From positions 47,037 to 111,036 of the forward strand of contig NZ_BAJV01000013.1 of the NCBI RefSeq assembly GCF_000613885.1: a DNA stretch of 64,000 nt. The letters run 5' to 3'. A program made the translations under genes and the position numbers. Under the pieces are notes generated by a model. That model did no database searches. It was not told where the DNA came from and saw only the letters and a program-made list of their open reading frames with translations. Shown here piece by piece: positions 1 through 11,098 of the stretch. Source of the stretch: Asaia prunellae JCM 25354 (GTDB lineage: Bacteria; Pseudomonadota; Alphaproteobacteria; Acetobacterales; Acetobacteraceae). The stretch's first letter is position 1. Each line of letters begins with the position of its first letter.

Positions 1-375
1 CGGATTTCGAGCCTCTTCTGCATAAGTCAAAGAAGGCGAGAAAAGCATGGAAACCATTAGGGAACACTTGATCAGATATTGTTTTCTGTAATGGCGGTGA
101 AATTTCATGACAAAATCCTGATGTCTGATGAATACAAACTAGAGTCAGCGACAGGAAATGAGGGGAACACCACAAAAATCTTTGTGTTCATCAATATTTA
201 ATATCATATAAACAAATAGTAAATAAATATTACATCAATAAAAAATTTCCATAATAATATAAATATGCAAAATTCCACCTGAGTATACGACTATATCTTT
301 GTTATAATCATTAACAATCAGTGATAGTCCGTGTTTATTTTATTCAATGTAAAAACAGGGACGGTGTAATCAATC
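1..375. other. AT-rich intergenic leader upstream of TBDR
   Basis: I see no convincing gene in this stretch. From about 180 to 375 it is strikingly A+T rich compared with the surrounding sequence, which fits a promoter and leader region for the TBDR starting at 376. I could not assign a -35/-10 pair or a riboswitch with confidence. Confidence 0.4.
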
Positions 376-2689
376 ATGTCAAAAAAACGATATGTGGTCT
401 CTCTTATAGCTTTTGCTCCGATCGTCTTTGTTTCCGAGCAAGTACAAGCCAGCATGGAGAAAGAGAAATCATCCCATTCCCGAACCGAAAAAAATCCTGA
501 GCAGATCAGTATTCGTGAAAAAAGACGTATCGTTGGTGGCGGTATGATGAAAATCCAGACTTCACCGCGTGCCATCAGTGAAGTAACGCAGGAATATATT
601 GCCAGACAGGCACCGACCCTGAGCCCTACCAGCCTGATTGCCAGTCTGCCCGGCATCCAGGCAGGCAATGAATCTCCGCTCAGCACCCAGGCCGAAACGC
701 TGCACATCCGCGGTCTTGATCAAAGCCAGATCGGATTTGTGTTTGAGGGTATTCCGACGGCAGATGTGTTCAGTTATTCGCCTTGGAATGCCGCGATGAT
801 TGACAACGAAAACCTTGCCTCCGTCAGTGTCACACAAGCTCAGTCGATCTGACATCACCTCTTTATAACGCGGACGGTGCCCAGGTAACGATGAAGGCCC
901 TGAGACCCACGGATAAGTCTGGCGGGTTTATCTCCCTTGGGGGAGGAACACATAGTCTACAAAAGGAATTTCTTCGTCTCAATACAGGGGAAATCGGTCA
1001 CAGCAACACACGGCCTATGCCTCGTTCTCGCATTCTTCTGCCAATCTCTGGCGAGGACCAGGCAATGTCACGCGTTACCACGTTGACGCCAATATTGAAA
1101 AACACTGGTCACGTCATTCGGTCAGCGACGTTATTTTCGGCTATAATCAGGGACGACAAACGATTTATCGCTATCCCAATCTTGCACAATGGCAGCAATA
1201 CGGCACGAGCTTCAATTATACATCACCCTACACCCCAGGTAATTATGCCTATTACCGCCTGAATGAACGCTTCACAAACGTTGCTTTCGGGACAATACGA
1301 AATGACATCGAGCTAGGCGATCATTGGCTGTTGCATGTTACACCCTATGGCATCAGCCAGATGGGGCCAAACAATTATGGCATGGCTGTACCAACAGCAA
1401 ATGGATATATCGGTACCCAGAAATACGATTATCTGGACGGTTACAAAGGCCAGAACCGCATGTTGCTGGTGCAGAGTGTTCATCCTTGGGAGCAACGGAG
1501 TTCCGGTGTCACCATGTCACTGGACTGGAAAACACGTCGTAATACACTGACCTTCTTTTATTTCTATTCATTCGCCGATCATCAGGAACGCCAGGATCGA
1601 TTTGTGGTGGGCAATGATGGCTCGGTCACCTGGAAAAACCCTCTTACGGCTAACGGGCAGCTCGTTACTGGGTACAACATCAATCAGAACCAGCAGCTTA
1701 ATGCACTCGGTTTCGATGACAAGCTGCGCTTGCTGAATGACAGATTACTGATCGATGCCGGCTTCAAGGCGACCATGGTATCACGTATGACGTCAGAATC
1801 TGTTCCGGGTGCAAACCCCTACAAGGTATCACGCAATAATTTCATTCCTACTCCGCAAATCCTGGCCCGCTATCAGATAACGAAAGCCAACCAGGTCTAT
1901 CTGAATGCAACCACGTCCTATCGTCTTCCGGCAGGATATGCGGCCTACGTGCCTGCTTTTGGCAACACCAGTCCCTACCCCACGACGATTCCGCCGAACA
2001 ATCTGAATCCGGAATATTTCATCGGTGAGGAGCTTGGCATCCGTCACAACGGAAAAATCACAGCTTCTGTCGCAGGCTTCCACTACAATCTCACCAATCA
2101 CCAGATTTCGAGCCTGGCCTACCAGCCCGGCAGTACCATTCTTGTCAGTAGCCAGATCATGGCGGGCGGTGAAGAAGTATGGGGTGTCCAGGCAGAACTC
2201 GCAACGAGACCATGGCATCACCTGAGCGCCTACTTGTCCGGCCAGTATCTGCACACAAGGCTGGGCAATAACGTCAGTACAGGCAATGACTACCTGTCAA
2301 CCACGGGCAAGTCCGCACCCGGATCACCAAAATACACTGGCGCGTTAGGTCTGACCTTTGATGATTCCGTATGGTTTGGTAACTTCAATCTGCGTTATCA
2401 GGATTCACAGTTTTCGACGTTGATGAATGATCAGAGTATCCCGGCTTTTGTCACGGCAGACCTTTCCATGGGACGTAAACTACCTGTTATCGGGTCACGG
2501 GTTCATCCTCGCGCCGTACTGAGCCTGACCAATCTGGGTGGAATAAACTACCTCTCAGGCTTGGGCGGATTTGGCCTGACCGCCCAACCTCGCACAGGCA
2601 TTTTCGGCAACAAGGTCAGCGCATCCAGCCCTATTTTCGTTGTGGGGTCCGCGTTCACAATCATGGCGACACTTGCAGCAGATTTCTGA
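376..2689 (+). CDS. TonB-dependent receptor, two frameshifts
   Basis: Outer-membrane TonB-dependent receptor for an unidentified ligand. The first frame (376-852) carries a signal peptide ending near VQASME and a plug domain with ARQAPTLSPTSLIASLPGIQ and LHIRGLDQSQIGFVFEG. The reading then moves frame at about 846-852 (QS to DLTSPLYNADGAQ) and again at about 1008-1014 (NTR to AYASFSHSSANLWRGPG), after which the beta-barrel runs open to 2689 and ends in an aromatic residue (ADF), as expected for a barrel. Each shift is repaired by one extra G. Joined, it is about 770 residues, normal for the family. It is clearly related to the receptor at 14798-17296 (shared FMNDQSIP-type and WRGPG stretches). 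A hairpin terminator follows. Whether it is a true pseudogene or a consensus error cannot be decided here; two shifts in a non-essential gene leave decay possible. Confidence 0.85.
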
Positions 2690-2699
2690 TCACAGCGAA

Positions 2700-2743
2700 G
2701 GGTTTTCTCTTGCTGACAGAGGATGGTCCTCAGGAGAAAACCC
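2700..2743. terminator. Hairpin terminator between convergent genes
   Basis: Arms GGGTTTTCTC (2700-2709) and GAGAAAACCC (2734-2743) form a 10-bp stem just after the TBDR stop. It lies between the convergent TBDR and SDR genes, and the A/T-rich arms could serve both strands. Confidence 0.6.
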
Positions 2744-2797
2744 CGTCAATTCTTCATGTAAATGGCCACTCTGAACAGCGGGTAGCATAAAGGTTCT

Positions 2798-3581
2798 TCA
2801 CAGGATTGTATAGCCGCCATCGATCAGGAGGTCGGCCCCGTTAATCATTGATGCCCCTGACGAAGCGAGAAACACCGCAGCAGCGGCTATCTCTTCAGGA
2901 ATGGCGAAGCGCCCTGCAGGAATACGACGAATAGCAGCCTCGCCCTTTTCGCCAGCCCAGGCTTTCTTGCCCAGTTCAGTCAAAACCACGGTCGGTGAAA
3001 TTGTATTAACGGTAATACCGTGTTTTCCCCATTCAGCAGCAAATGTCTTGGACATACCGATCACACCGAATTTCGACGCACAGTAAGCAACATGCTCTTC
3101 GATGGCGACCGTGCCAGCCTGAGAAGCAAGGTTGATAATGCGCCCTCCCTTGCCATTCCTGATCATGACCTGACCGACAGCCTGAGTAACCAGAAAACTG
3201 CCTCTCAGATTAATTGCGATCGTCTTGTCCCAGTAATCGAGAGGAAGAGTTTCTGCAGGTGCGAGAAATACGACCCCGGCACAGTTGACGAGAATATCGA
3301 TCCGGCCGAACGCAGTCACAACCTCCTTTACCATTTTCTGTACAGAATCCGGACTGGAAACATCACAGGAAAATGCTTCGCCGCTTCGCCAAGCTCCTTG
3401 GCCTTGGCCGATGCATTGTCCTGATTGACATCAACGACAGCTACTTTTGCTCCCTTGCGTATATAGGCGGAGGCAATTGCTGCGCCGATACCCGACGCAC
3501 CACCGGTCACCAGCGCAACCCTGCCATCAAGCTGAAATCGAAATCGATATCGGAGCCTGAGAAACTTATCCCCACGATCAT
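2798..3581 (-). CDS. SDR oxidoreductase, GolD/DthD-like, frameshifted
   Basis: Classical short-chain dehydrogenase that by family resemblance oxidises a sugar alcohol (threitol or galactitol type) with NAD. Visible are the nucleotide motif TGGASGIG, the NCAG motif, the YCASK catalytic Tyr/Lys and a C-terminal half (LGKKAWAGEKGEAAIRRIP to LLIDGGYTIL) typical of the GolD/DthD group. The N-terminal part lies in another frame from the rest. The switch is at about 3355-3370, where AKHF should continue as a CDVSSPDSVQKM-type segment, and one extra T in a T run repairs it. A further shift just before LDGRVALV is likely, because the plausible ATG at 3581 reads into FDFSL in a third frame. The start codon sits within an inverted repeat. 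Polyol oxidation fits an acetic acid bacterium; the exact substrate is not known. Confidence 0.75.
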
Positions 3582-3582
3582 T

Positions 3583-3659
3583 CTCCCTGTGATAAATCAC
3601 ATTATTATATGACGTTAATGGTTGGTTTGTAAGCACAACCACCCTCTCATCACAGGGAG
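3583..3659 (-). promoter_or_regulatory. 11-bp inverted repeat over SDR leader
   Basis: CTCCCTGTGAT (3583-3593) and ATCACAGGGAG (3649-3659) are perfect inverted repeats 55 bases apart. On the SDR mRNA the downstream arm contains AGGGAG directly in front of the ATG at 3581, so a hairpin could hide the ribosome-binding region. Alternatively it is a split operator. The rest of the gap up to eutB (about 3660-3958) holds no recognisable gene. Confidence 0.45.
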
Positions 3660-3958
3660 TTCACTTCAGCTCCGGAGTTAGTGATCGTACTGAAATGTAT
3701 ACTATCAGATAACTCTCTGGCTTCCGGGACTATTCCCCCAGTCATTTCATTCTTTATGAGAATTTGAAACCAAAAGATACAATACTCATTAACCCTCGAT
3801 GGTGCAGAGAGCTGATACCTTCTTGGCTTATTGCTTGATCGTTCATCAGTACATTTAATCGTGATTTTCTTGACAAGGCCTTTCAGAGGCTGCGTTATTC
3901 TCTGCAGAACATGTATCACTGATTGTGTTTTGTTGCGTCACACAGAGGAAGAGACGAT

Positions 3959-5332
3959 TTGAGCTACTGTGCAACGCTCTCTGGCCAACGCTTTGTCTTC
4001 AGAGATCTGCGTCATCTCATGGCCAGTGCCTCTCCCTGTCGATCGGGTGATGTACTGGCAGGTCTGGCAGCGATTTCTGCTACGGAAAGGGTTGCAGCGC
4101 GCCTGGCTCTCGCCGATCTCCCGCTTTCACATTTCCTTACGGAAGCGCTCGTTCCTTACGAAGAAGACGATGTAACCCGTCTGATTATCGACCAACACGA
4201 CATAACCGCCTTTGCGCCTGTTGCGTCCATGACGGTCGGGGGATTCCGTGACTGGCTGCTCTCTCATGATGCCAGCCCAGCACGCCTGGCCGCCATTGCA
4301 TCTGGCGTGACGCCTGAAATGGCGGCCGCCGTGAGCAAGATCATGCGTAATCAGGATCTTATTTCAGTCGCCAGCAAAATCGAGATTATCACTCGTTTCC
4401 GCAATACAATCGGACAGAAAGGTGTGCTGGCTTCGCGTCTTCAGCCAAATCATCCCACAGATGATCTGAGAGGCATAGCGCTCTCGACGCTGGACGGATT
4501 GCTTTACGGTAGTGGCGATGCCGTGATTGGTGTGAACCCGGCAGGCGATAATGTCGAGAATGGCCTGGCCCTGCTCGATATGCTGGATACGATCAGGCAG
4601 AATCACCAGATTCCAACACAGAGCTGTGTGCTGACCCACGTAACAAACACACTGGAAATCATCAATCGGGGCGGCGCTGTCGATCTTGTTTTCCAGTCCA
4701 TTGCCGGAACGCAGAAAGCCAATGAAGGATTTGGTATTACACTCGATATCCTTCGAGAAGCCCATGAAGCCGCCAGAAGCCTCAAACGCGGTACCCTTGG
4801 CGATAATCTCATGTATTTCGAAACCGGTCAGGGAGCGGCACTCTCGGCAGGAGCGCATTACGGCATCGATCAGCAAAGCGTCGAAACGCGTGCTTATGCT
4901 GTGGCCCGGGCTTTCAACCCTCTTCTGGTCAACACTGTCGTCGGGTTTATCGGACCAGAATATCTCTATGACGGCAAACAGATCATCCGGGCCGGGCTGG
5001 AAGACCATTTCTGTGCCAAATTACTTGGTGTGCCGATGGGCTGTGATGTTTGCTACACCAATCATGCCGAGGCTGATCAGGATGATATGGACACACTCAT
5101 GCTTCTGCTTGGAACAGCAGGGGTGACATTTCTGATCGGCGTACCTGGTGCTGATGATGTAATGTTGAATTACCAGAGTCTGGCCTTCAGCGATATCCTG
5201 ACCACACGCAGCCTGCTCAATCTCAAGCCAGCTCCGGAATTTGCTGCCTGGCTGGAAAAAATGGGATTGTATGATGCCGCCAAGCTCGCGCGCTTTCCCC
5301 TTCGCTACGTGAAACAAGCCTCTCACGCATGA
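3959..5332 (+). CDS. eutB: Ethanolamine ammonia-lyase large subunit
   Basis: Catalytic large subunit of adenosylcobalamin-dependent ethanolamine ammonia-lyase, which splits ethanolamine into acetaldehyde and ammonia in the cytoplasm. The whole TIM-barrel EutB sequence is present, including ARLQPNHPTDDLRG-like, GDAVIGVNPAGDNVENG and VPMGCDVCYTNHAEADQ stretches. The frame is open from an ATG at 3923, but I prefer the TTG at 3959: it has AGAGGAAGAG just upstream and gives a protein beginning (M)SYCATLSGQRFVFRDL, matching the usual EutB N-terminus and a length of 457 residues. eutC follows after 13 bases and the permease after that, so the three form one operon. No EutA reactivase, aldehyde dehydrogenase or shell protein is nearby. 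Confidence 0.95.
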   Translation: MSYCATLSGQRFVFRDLRHLMASASPCRSGDVLAGLAAISATERVAARLALADLPLSHFLTEALVPYEEDDVTRLIIDQHDITAFAPVASMTVGGFRDWLLSHDASPARLAAIASGVTPEMAAAVSKIMRNQDLISVASKIEIITRFRNTIGQKGVLASRLQPNHPTDDLRGIALSTLDGLLYGSGDAVIGVNPAGDNVENGLALLDMLDTIRQNHQIPTQSCVLTHVTNTLEIINRGGAVDLVFQSIAGTQKANEGFGITLDILREAHEAARSLKRGTLGDNLMYFETGQGAALSAGAHYGIDQQSVETRAYAVARAFNPLLVNTVVGFIGPEYLYDGKQIIRAGLEDHFCAKLLGVPMGCDVCYTNHAEADQDDMDTLMLLLGTAGVTFLIGVPGADDVMLNYQSLAFSDILTTRSLLNLKPAPEFAAWLEKMGLYDAAKLARFPLRYVKQASHA

Positions 5333-5345
5333 TCGGCCTAGGCTC

Positions 5346-6143
5346 ATGATCCGGCACCGGAACGAAACGCCTGCAATCCGGGATGTGTGGCAGGATTTAC
5401 GCGAACTCACCCAGGCCCGAATTGGTCTCGCCCGGACCGGCAATGCACAGACAACACGAGATGTCCTCGAATTTCAGGCCGCTCACGCCATGGCACGTGA
5501 TACCGTCCACACGCCATTTGCCCTTGACGTGCTTACTGATGCTCTCAGACCGGCCGAGCCGCTCATTGTCGCAAGTGCGGCATCCGATCGGAACCTTTAT
5601 CTCAGTCGCCCCGATCTTGGACGTCAACTCGCAGCAGAATGCCGCTCCGCTTTGACACCCGGCCCCTGGGATCTTGTGTTCGTCCTTGCCGATGGCCTTT
5701 CCGCACAGGCTGTCACCAGACAGGGTCCTGCCCTTTATCATGCGTGCTGTCGCGCCTTGCCATCGTGGCATATCGCGCCACCTGTTATTGCCACACAAGG
5801 GCGTGTGGCTATTGGCGACGACATCGCCACTGCGTTGCAGGCGCGCATGGTCGCTGTGATGATTGGCGAGCGACCCGGGCTGACTGTGCCAGATAGTATG
5901 GGAGTCTATCTTACCTGGGCTCCCTACCCCGGATGCCCGGACTCACGGCGCAATTGCCTGTCGAACATCCACACACACGGCCTTACCACAGACGAGGCCT
6001 GTGCGAAGCTGGTCTGGCTGATGCTCGAGGCAAGAAAACTCGGACTCACCGGGGTCGATCTCAAGGAACGCGCGCCTGGAGCTGCTCCCCTCCAAAGAGA
6101 GCCCGTCTCAAAACCGGCGATTGTACCGCCTGAAGGATCATAG
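5346..6143 (+). CDS. eutC: Ethanolamine ammonia-lyase small subunit
   Basis: Small subunit that, with EutB, forms the cobalamin-binding ethanolamine ammonia-lyase complex. The 265-residue protein starts with a WQDLRELTQARIGLARTG helix and contains VIVASAASDRNLYLSRPDLG-like and GVYLTWAPYPGCPDSRRNC stretches conserved in EutC. The C-terminal 30 residues, rich in Pro and Ala, look like a variable tail. It sits 13 bases after eutB and 5 bases before the permease, so expression is surely coupled. Confidence 0.95.
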   Translation: MIRHRNETPAIRDVWQDLRELTQARIGLARTGNAQTTRDVLEFQAAHAMARDTVHTPFALDVLTDALRPAEPLIVASAASDRNLYLSRPDLGRQLAAECRSALTPGPWDLVFVLADGLSAQAVTRQGPALYHACCRALPSWHIAPPVIATQGRVAIGDDIATALQARMVAVMIGERPGLTVPDSMGVYLTWAPYPGCPDSRRNCLSNIHTHGLTTDEACAKLVWLMLEARKLGLTGVDLKERAPGAAPLQREPVSKPAIVPPEGS

Positions 6144-6148
6144 TCGCC

Positions 6149-7516
6149 ATGAACGATCAGCACCCTGCACTCGAAAGAAAACTGGGGGCGTTTCATCTCT
6201 GGGGCATTGCAGTAGGGCTTGTCATTTCAGGCGAGTATTTCGGCTGGAGTTATGGTTGGGCCACGGCAGGGACACTCGGCTTTCTGATAGCCACCTGTTT
6301 CGTTTCGATCATGTACACAGCATTCATTTTCAGCTTTACCGAACTTACCTGTGCAATTCCCCATGCCGGTGGACCTTTTGCCTACGCAGAACGTGCTCTG
6401 GGTCGGTTTGGTGGCACACTTACCGGCCTTGCCACACTGGTAGAGTTCATATTTGCCCCTCCGGCCATTGCATTGGCCATCGGCGCCTATCTGAATGTCC
6501 AGTTTCCCGAAATTCCGCCTAAACTCGCGGCAACCGGGGCCTACCTTATCTTCATGACGCTCAATATTGTCGGAGTGCATATCGCAGCGACCTTCGAGCT
6601 CTTTATCACTATTGCTGCCATTATCGAATTGCTGGTTTTCATGGCGGTGGTCGCCCCTTCTTTTTCCTGGGATAATTTCATCCATATGGGCTGGGGAGCT
6701 GCACCACATTTCGGGTGGCAAGCCATAGAAGGCATTTTTGCGGCCATACCCTTCGCCATCTGGTTTTTCCTTGCTATCGAAGGGGTGGCCATGGCCGCAG
6801 AGGAGACACGCAATCCGAAACGCGCTATCCCGGTTGCCTATTGTGCTGGCGTCCTGACCCTGGTCGCGCTCGCCTTTGGTGTCATGATCTTTGCTGGCGC
6901 ATCGGGTGACTGGACAAGCCTGGCCAATCTCAACGATCCTCTGCCAGAAGCCATGAAACGTGTCGTGGGGCAGCACAGCCCCTGGCTTTCAATGCTGGTC
7001 TGGCTCGGACTGTTCGGGCTCGTCGCCTCGCTTCACGGCATCATCATGGGGTTTGCGCGCCAGATCTTTGCTCTCGCTCGTGCCCGTATCCTGCCCGGCT
7101 TTCTCGGAAAACTTCATGGCCGCTTTCACACCCCGCATCGGGCTACACTGGCTGGAGGGATCATAGGCATTATTGCAATCTACGCCGACAGTTTTGTCTC
7201 CATCCAGGGACAATCACTAACAGCCATTCTGGTAACGCTGTCTGTTTTTGGCGCCTTGACCATGTATGGCGCCAGTATGATCAGTCTTTTTGTCCTTCGG
7301 AAGCGTGAACCCGGTTTACCCCGTAGCTACAAGACTCCTGCCTATCCAGTGCTTCCGATCATAGCCATGATGGGTGCGCTCGTGAGCTTCATCGCTGTTG
7401 CCTATTACAATTTCACCCTGTTCATCGGCTATGCCCTTATTCTTCTTCTGGCAACGATCTATTCGACAGCGCGTGGGAGAAGAAATGAAACAGATACGCC
7501 TCTTTCGGCTGACTGA
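6149..7516 (+). CDS. eat: Ethanolamine permease, APC family
   Basis: Inner-membrane amino acid/polyamine/organocation (APC) transporter of 455 residues with about 12 hydrophobic segments. The N-terminus (LGAFHLWGIAVGLVISGEYF, FGWSYGW) and the EGVAMAAEE motif in the middle are typical of the bacterial ethanolamine permease subgroup. Position directly after eutBC supports ethanolamine as substrate. The gene converges on the BMP ABC operon; a short ATCCC/GGGAT stem near 7530-7545 may end transcription, but it has no T run. Confidence 0.88.
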   Translation: MNDQHPALERKLGAFHLWGIAVGLVISGEYFGWSYGWATAGTLGFLIATCFVSIMYTAFIFSFTELTCAIPHAGGPFAYAERALGRFGGTLTGLATLVEFIFAPPAIALAIGAYLNVQFPEIPPKLAATGAYLIFMTLNIVGVHIAATFELFITIAAIIELLVFMAVVAPSFSWDNFIHMGWGAAPHFGWQAIEGIFAAIPFAIWFFLAIEGVAMAAEETRNPKRAIPVAYCAGVLTLVALAFGVMIFAGASGDWTSLANLNDPLPEAMKRVVGQHSPWLSMLVWLGLFGLVASLHGIIMGFARQIFALARARILPGFLGKLHGRFHTPHRATLAGGIIGIIAIYADSFVSIQGQSLTAILVTLSVFGALTMYGASMISLFVLRKREPGLPRSYKTPAYPVLPIIAMMGALVSFIAVAYYNFTLFIGYALILLLATIYSTARGRRNETDTPLSAD

Positions 7517-7554
7517 ATCAACATGGAATCCCTATCAGGGGATGATACAAGAAC

Positions 7555-8486
7555 TCAGCGTTCCTCTCTGAAATATGGCGTGCCGAGCGCCGCGGGCGCC
7601 GCCATGAGCCGACGCACGCGAGGAAACAGCAATGCAGGAATGATCATGAAAAGAATGGTGCCGAGATAAGGTGTCATGTTGAGAACGGCCGGAGGGATGG
7701 GCCAGCCCTGAGCCTGACCGAAAAAACTGAGTGACATCACCAGACCGAAAAACAACGACGAGGCCGCAGCTGCAACAGGGCGATAACCGCAGAATATCAC
7801 CAGAGCCACCGCAATCCACCCTCGTCCGGCAATCATTCCTTCGGACCAGACCGGCATGACCGAAAGGATCATATCTGCGCCAGCCAGACCGGCAAGCGCA
7901 CCGCCGGTCACAACGGCACCGAGACGAAAACGCCTGACTGGTATACCCACGGCATCAGCTGCGCCGGGGTTTTCACCTACGGCTCGAAGGCTGAGACCAA
8001 AGCGGGTGCGGAACAGCACCATATGACAAAGGAACGGCAGAAGCCCAAAGGCGAGATAAACAAAAGGCTCTGGTCGAACAATTGACCGATAAAGGGCAGT
8101 CGGGAAAGTCCGGGCACAGGCCATGACGCAAAATGCACGACGACCGGCAAACCCGCGACGCCATGCCCGATCACGGCACTCAACCCGAGACCGAGAAAGG
8201 TCAGTGCCACACCGCAGAGCGTCTGATTGGCAGAGCCATTGATGGTGGCAAGACCCAGAACAAGCGCTCCACCTGCACCGACTGCCAGTGCGGCAAGACA
8301 TCCAAGCCAGGGAGACAGCGAGGCATCGGTGGCAAGAACCGCAATGACGGCGCCAAGGGCCATGAGCCCTTCAACACCGAGATTGATAACCCCTGCCCTC
8401 TCTGCCAGGACTTCCCCCTGCGCTGCCAGAGCGAGAATACTGCCATAGGCGAGAGCGTGCAGGACAAGCGGGACCAGGAGTGTCAT
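7555..8486 (-). CDS. BMP-type ABC permease 2, frameshifted
   Basis: Second inner-membrane permease of a nucleoside-like (BMP family) importer. The first 130 residues (QGEVLAERAGVINLGVEGLM is the hallmark loop) are in one frame, the remainder (PFVYLAFGLLPFL, AVGENPGAADAVGIPV) in another. The switch at about 8075-8085, at DQS/PFVY, is repaired by CC to CCC. Joined it gives about 310 residues, the normal size. Its start overlaps the stop of the upstream permease by four bases (8483-8486), and it is the last gene of a four-gene operon. Confidence 0.85.
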
Positions 8487-9522
8487 TTCTGTTTCTCCAG
8501 CCGCACATAGGCTGCAAGTTCGTCACTGACGGCAATCGCGAAGACCAGCAATCCCGTGATAGCCAGAACCGACGATGCACTGACCTGAAGGGTCTGCAGC
8601 ACTATGCCCGTATTGAGAATGACCGCCATCAGAAACGAGGCCGGAATCAGGGCATAAGCCGATTGCCTGGCAAGCAACGCAACCACAATGCCCAGATAGC
8701 CATAGCCATGCGCCAGACCACCCTGCAGACGATGCACTGTACCAAGGGCCTCCATCATCCTCCGAGACCCGCCAGAGCACCAGAGCACAACAGAGCCAGA
8801 AAAAGACGGGGCGCGACTGACACCCCGGCATAATGTGCCGCCTGAGGATTTGCGCCGCTCAACGTCAGCTCATAACCAAAACGGCTTCGTCCAAGCATCA
8901 GGCCGAGGGCCATCACAAACGCCAGTGCGATTGGTCCGCCCCAGTGAACCGCACCGTAGATGACCGGAATAACGGCCTGTATCCGCTCGGTTGAAACCTG
9001 TGCACCTGTTATGCGGTCTGCCCAGGGGCCGGTGACGAGATAATAGACAAGGTACGAGGCTATGAAATTCAGAAGAAGCGTCGTGATAATCTCGCTGACC
9101 CCAAGCCAGGCTCGTCCCGCCGCGGGCACGGCACTCCAGCACGCACCGGCTATCATACCTGCACACGCAGCCAGTGGCAGCGTTACCAGAGCAGGAAATG
9201 GCAGAAACAACCCTGCTGCCGCTGCCGCTGCCGCACCAGCGAGAAACTGCCCTTCAGCCCCGATATTCCACAGTCCTGCGCGAAGGGCCAACCACACAGC
9301 AGCTCCGGTCATGAGCAACGGTGTCATGTAAAGGGCAAGATTCTCCAGGCCAAATGCGGTGCCAAAGGTCGAGGTTACAACCAGAGTTGCAACCATTCCC
9401 AGTCTCAGGCCCAGAACCGCGAGCACAAGCATCAATACGACAAATACAAACAGCAGTGCCAGCGCACGACCGACGAAAATGCGTCGTTTCGGTACGACTG
9501 ACAGGCGTATATGACAGGTCAC
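8483..9522 (-). CDS. BMP-type ABC permease 1, frameshifted
   Basis: First permease of the same importer, with several hydrophobic helices, the ALRAGLWNIGAEGQFLAGA loop typical of this permease type and an alanine-rich helix after it. The frame ends prematurely at ALAGLGG (8755) and continues one base off as MMEALGTVHRLQGGLAHGYG. Adding one G at about 8755 restores a protein of about 347 residues. It overlaps the ATPase gene upstream by four bases and the second permease downstream by four bases. Confidence 0.85.
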
Positions 9523-11098
9523 GGCGCATCTCCCTTGTCACGACCACTCATCAGCGCACCAATCCGGGCACGGTCATACGCAGCCCTGTCCAGAACGGTC
9601 ATCAGCCTCCCGCTGCAAAGCACCGCCATCCGATCACTTAATGCCATCAGCTCATCCAGATCCTCGGAGATCAGCACCACGGCCTTCCCCTCGTCCCGTA
9701 TATCGGCCAGCGTCTCCCGCATGAGTGCAATGGCGCCAATATCAAGCCCGCGACTGGGATAGGATGCTACAAGAAGCCGGTGACTGATCATGCGCTCCCG
9801 CGCAAGAACGAGCCTTTGCTGGTTTCCCCCCGAAAGCGATCTGATAGGCGTGGCAGGTTCATCAAGACTGACCTGCGCCCGATCCAGCAAGGTACGGGTA
9901 AAACGCAGCGCTTCGTTAGCATGAAAAGCAAGACGACCGCCTACAGGGCCGATACGAAACATCCGCATGACAGCATTTTCGGTAACACTCAAAGAGGGGG
10001 CGAGCGCCTTGTGAAGCCTGTCCTCAGGTACGTAGCCTATTCCGGCCTCGCGAAATGCATTCGGCCCCTGCCCGCGCATATCCCGCCCATCCACGATAAT
10101 GCGACCCGCCCCCGGACTGCGCAGCCCGGTCAGAAGATCGGCCAGCTCGACCTGGCCATTGCCTGTTACCCCTGCAATGCCCAGTATCTCACCGGAACGG
10201 ATGTCCAGGGAACACGGCAGCAGGCCATCACGACCGGTTCCATCCTGACAGGATACTTCATCCAGTCGTATGACACATTGGTCACCTGAACGCGGCATCT
10301 TGCGTGGATAATCGCTTTTCTGCTCGACAGGTCGACCGATCATCTCCGTCACGAGGGTTGCAGGCTCGGTCTGAGCAACAAGATGTGTTCCCGAAACGCG
10401 GCCGTGACGCAGGACCGTTACGCGATCAGCAAGCTTCATGATCTCGTCAAGCTTGTGACTGATGAGAATGACCGCACCACCCTCATCGCGAAAGCGACGC
10501 AAAGCGACATAGAGCTCGCCCACCTCAAGTGGACTCAGAACGGCAGTCGGTTCATCCAGGATCAGCAGACGCGCCCCACGAGAAAGAACACGCACGATTT
10601 CAACACGCTGCTGCTCGCCTGATGTCAGGCTATCGATCGTCGCCTCCGGCCTGATATCCAGACCATAGCGTGCCGCTTCAGCTTCGGCCCGACGGACCAT
10701 CTCCCTGACAGAGAGCCAGATTCCGATCTCACGCCAGCCAAGTGCCAGATTTTCAGCAACAGTGAAACGCGATACCAGTTTGAAGTGCTGGTGCACCATA
10801 CCGATCCCGGCAGCAATAGCGGCTTCCGGCGTGTCAAAGCAGACACCATACCCGTCCAGAATAAGTTCGCCTTCATCAGGTTGATAAAGCCCTGTGACGA
10901 TATTCATCAGGTGGATTTCCCTGCCCCGTTCTCGCCAAGCAGGGCATGGATCTCGCCGGGATAGAAATCTATCGAAACATCCTTGTTGGCGACAACACCA
11001 GGGAAATATTTGGCTATGCCGGCGAGAGTCAGAAGCGGTGGTGCACCTGCGGGCAGATCAGCCGGGCGTATCTCGCCCCCCCTAAGCAGATCAGACAA
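9519..11098 (-). CDS. BMP-type ABC ATPase (double NBD), frameshifted
   Basis: Double-domain ATPase energising the nucleoside-like importer. Domain 1 has Walker [10 protein letters not shown], signature SGEQQR and Walker [12 protein letters not shown]. Domain 2 has the usual degenerate Walker A ([10 protein letters not shown]), signature LSGGNQQR and a degenerate Walker B ([13 protein letters not shown]), all normal for sugar/nucleoside importers of this class. The frame breaks right after Walker A at 10907-10915, where KST should continue [16 protein letters not shown] to CCC repairs it. Full length is about 526 residues. Its first bases overlap the end of the binding-protein gene. Confidence 0.88.

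Noticed and set aside
3650..3919. Short minus-strand frame between SDR and eutB
   Set aside because: No family resemblance, no ribosome-binding site, and unusual composition; treated as intergenic.
9213..9245. GCTGCC-type tandem repeat
   Set aside because: It encodes an alanine-rich membrane helix of the ABC permease and is not a separate repeat element.
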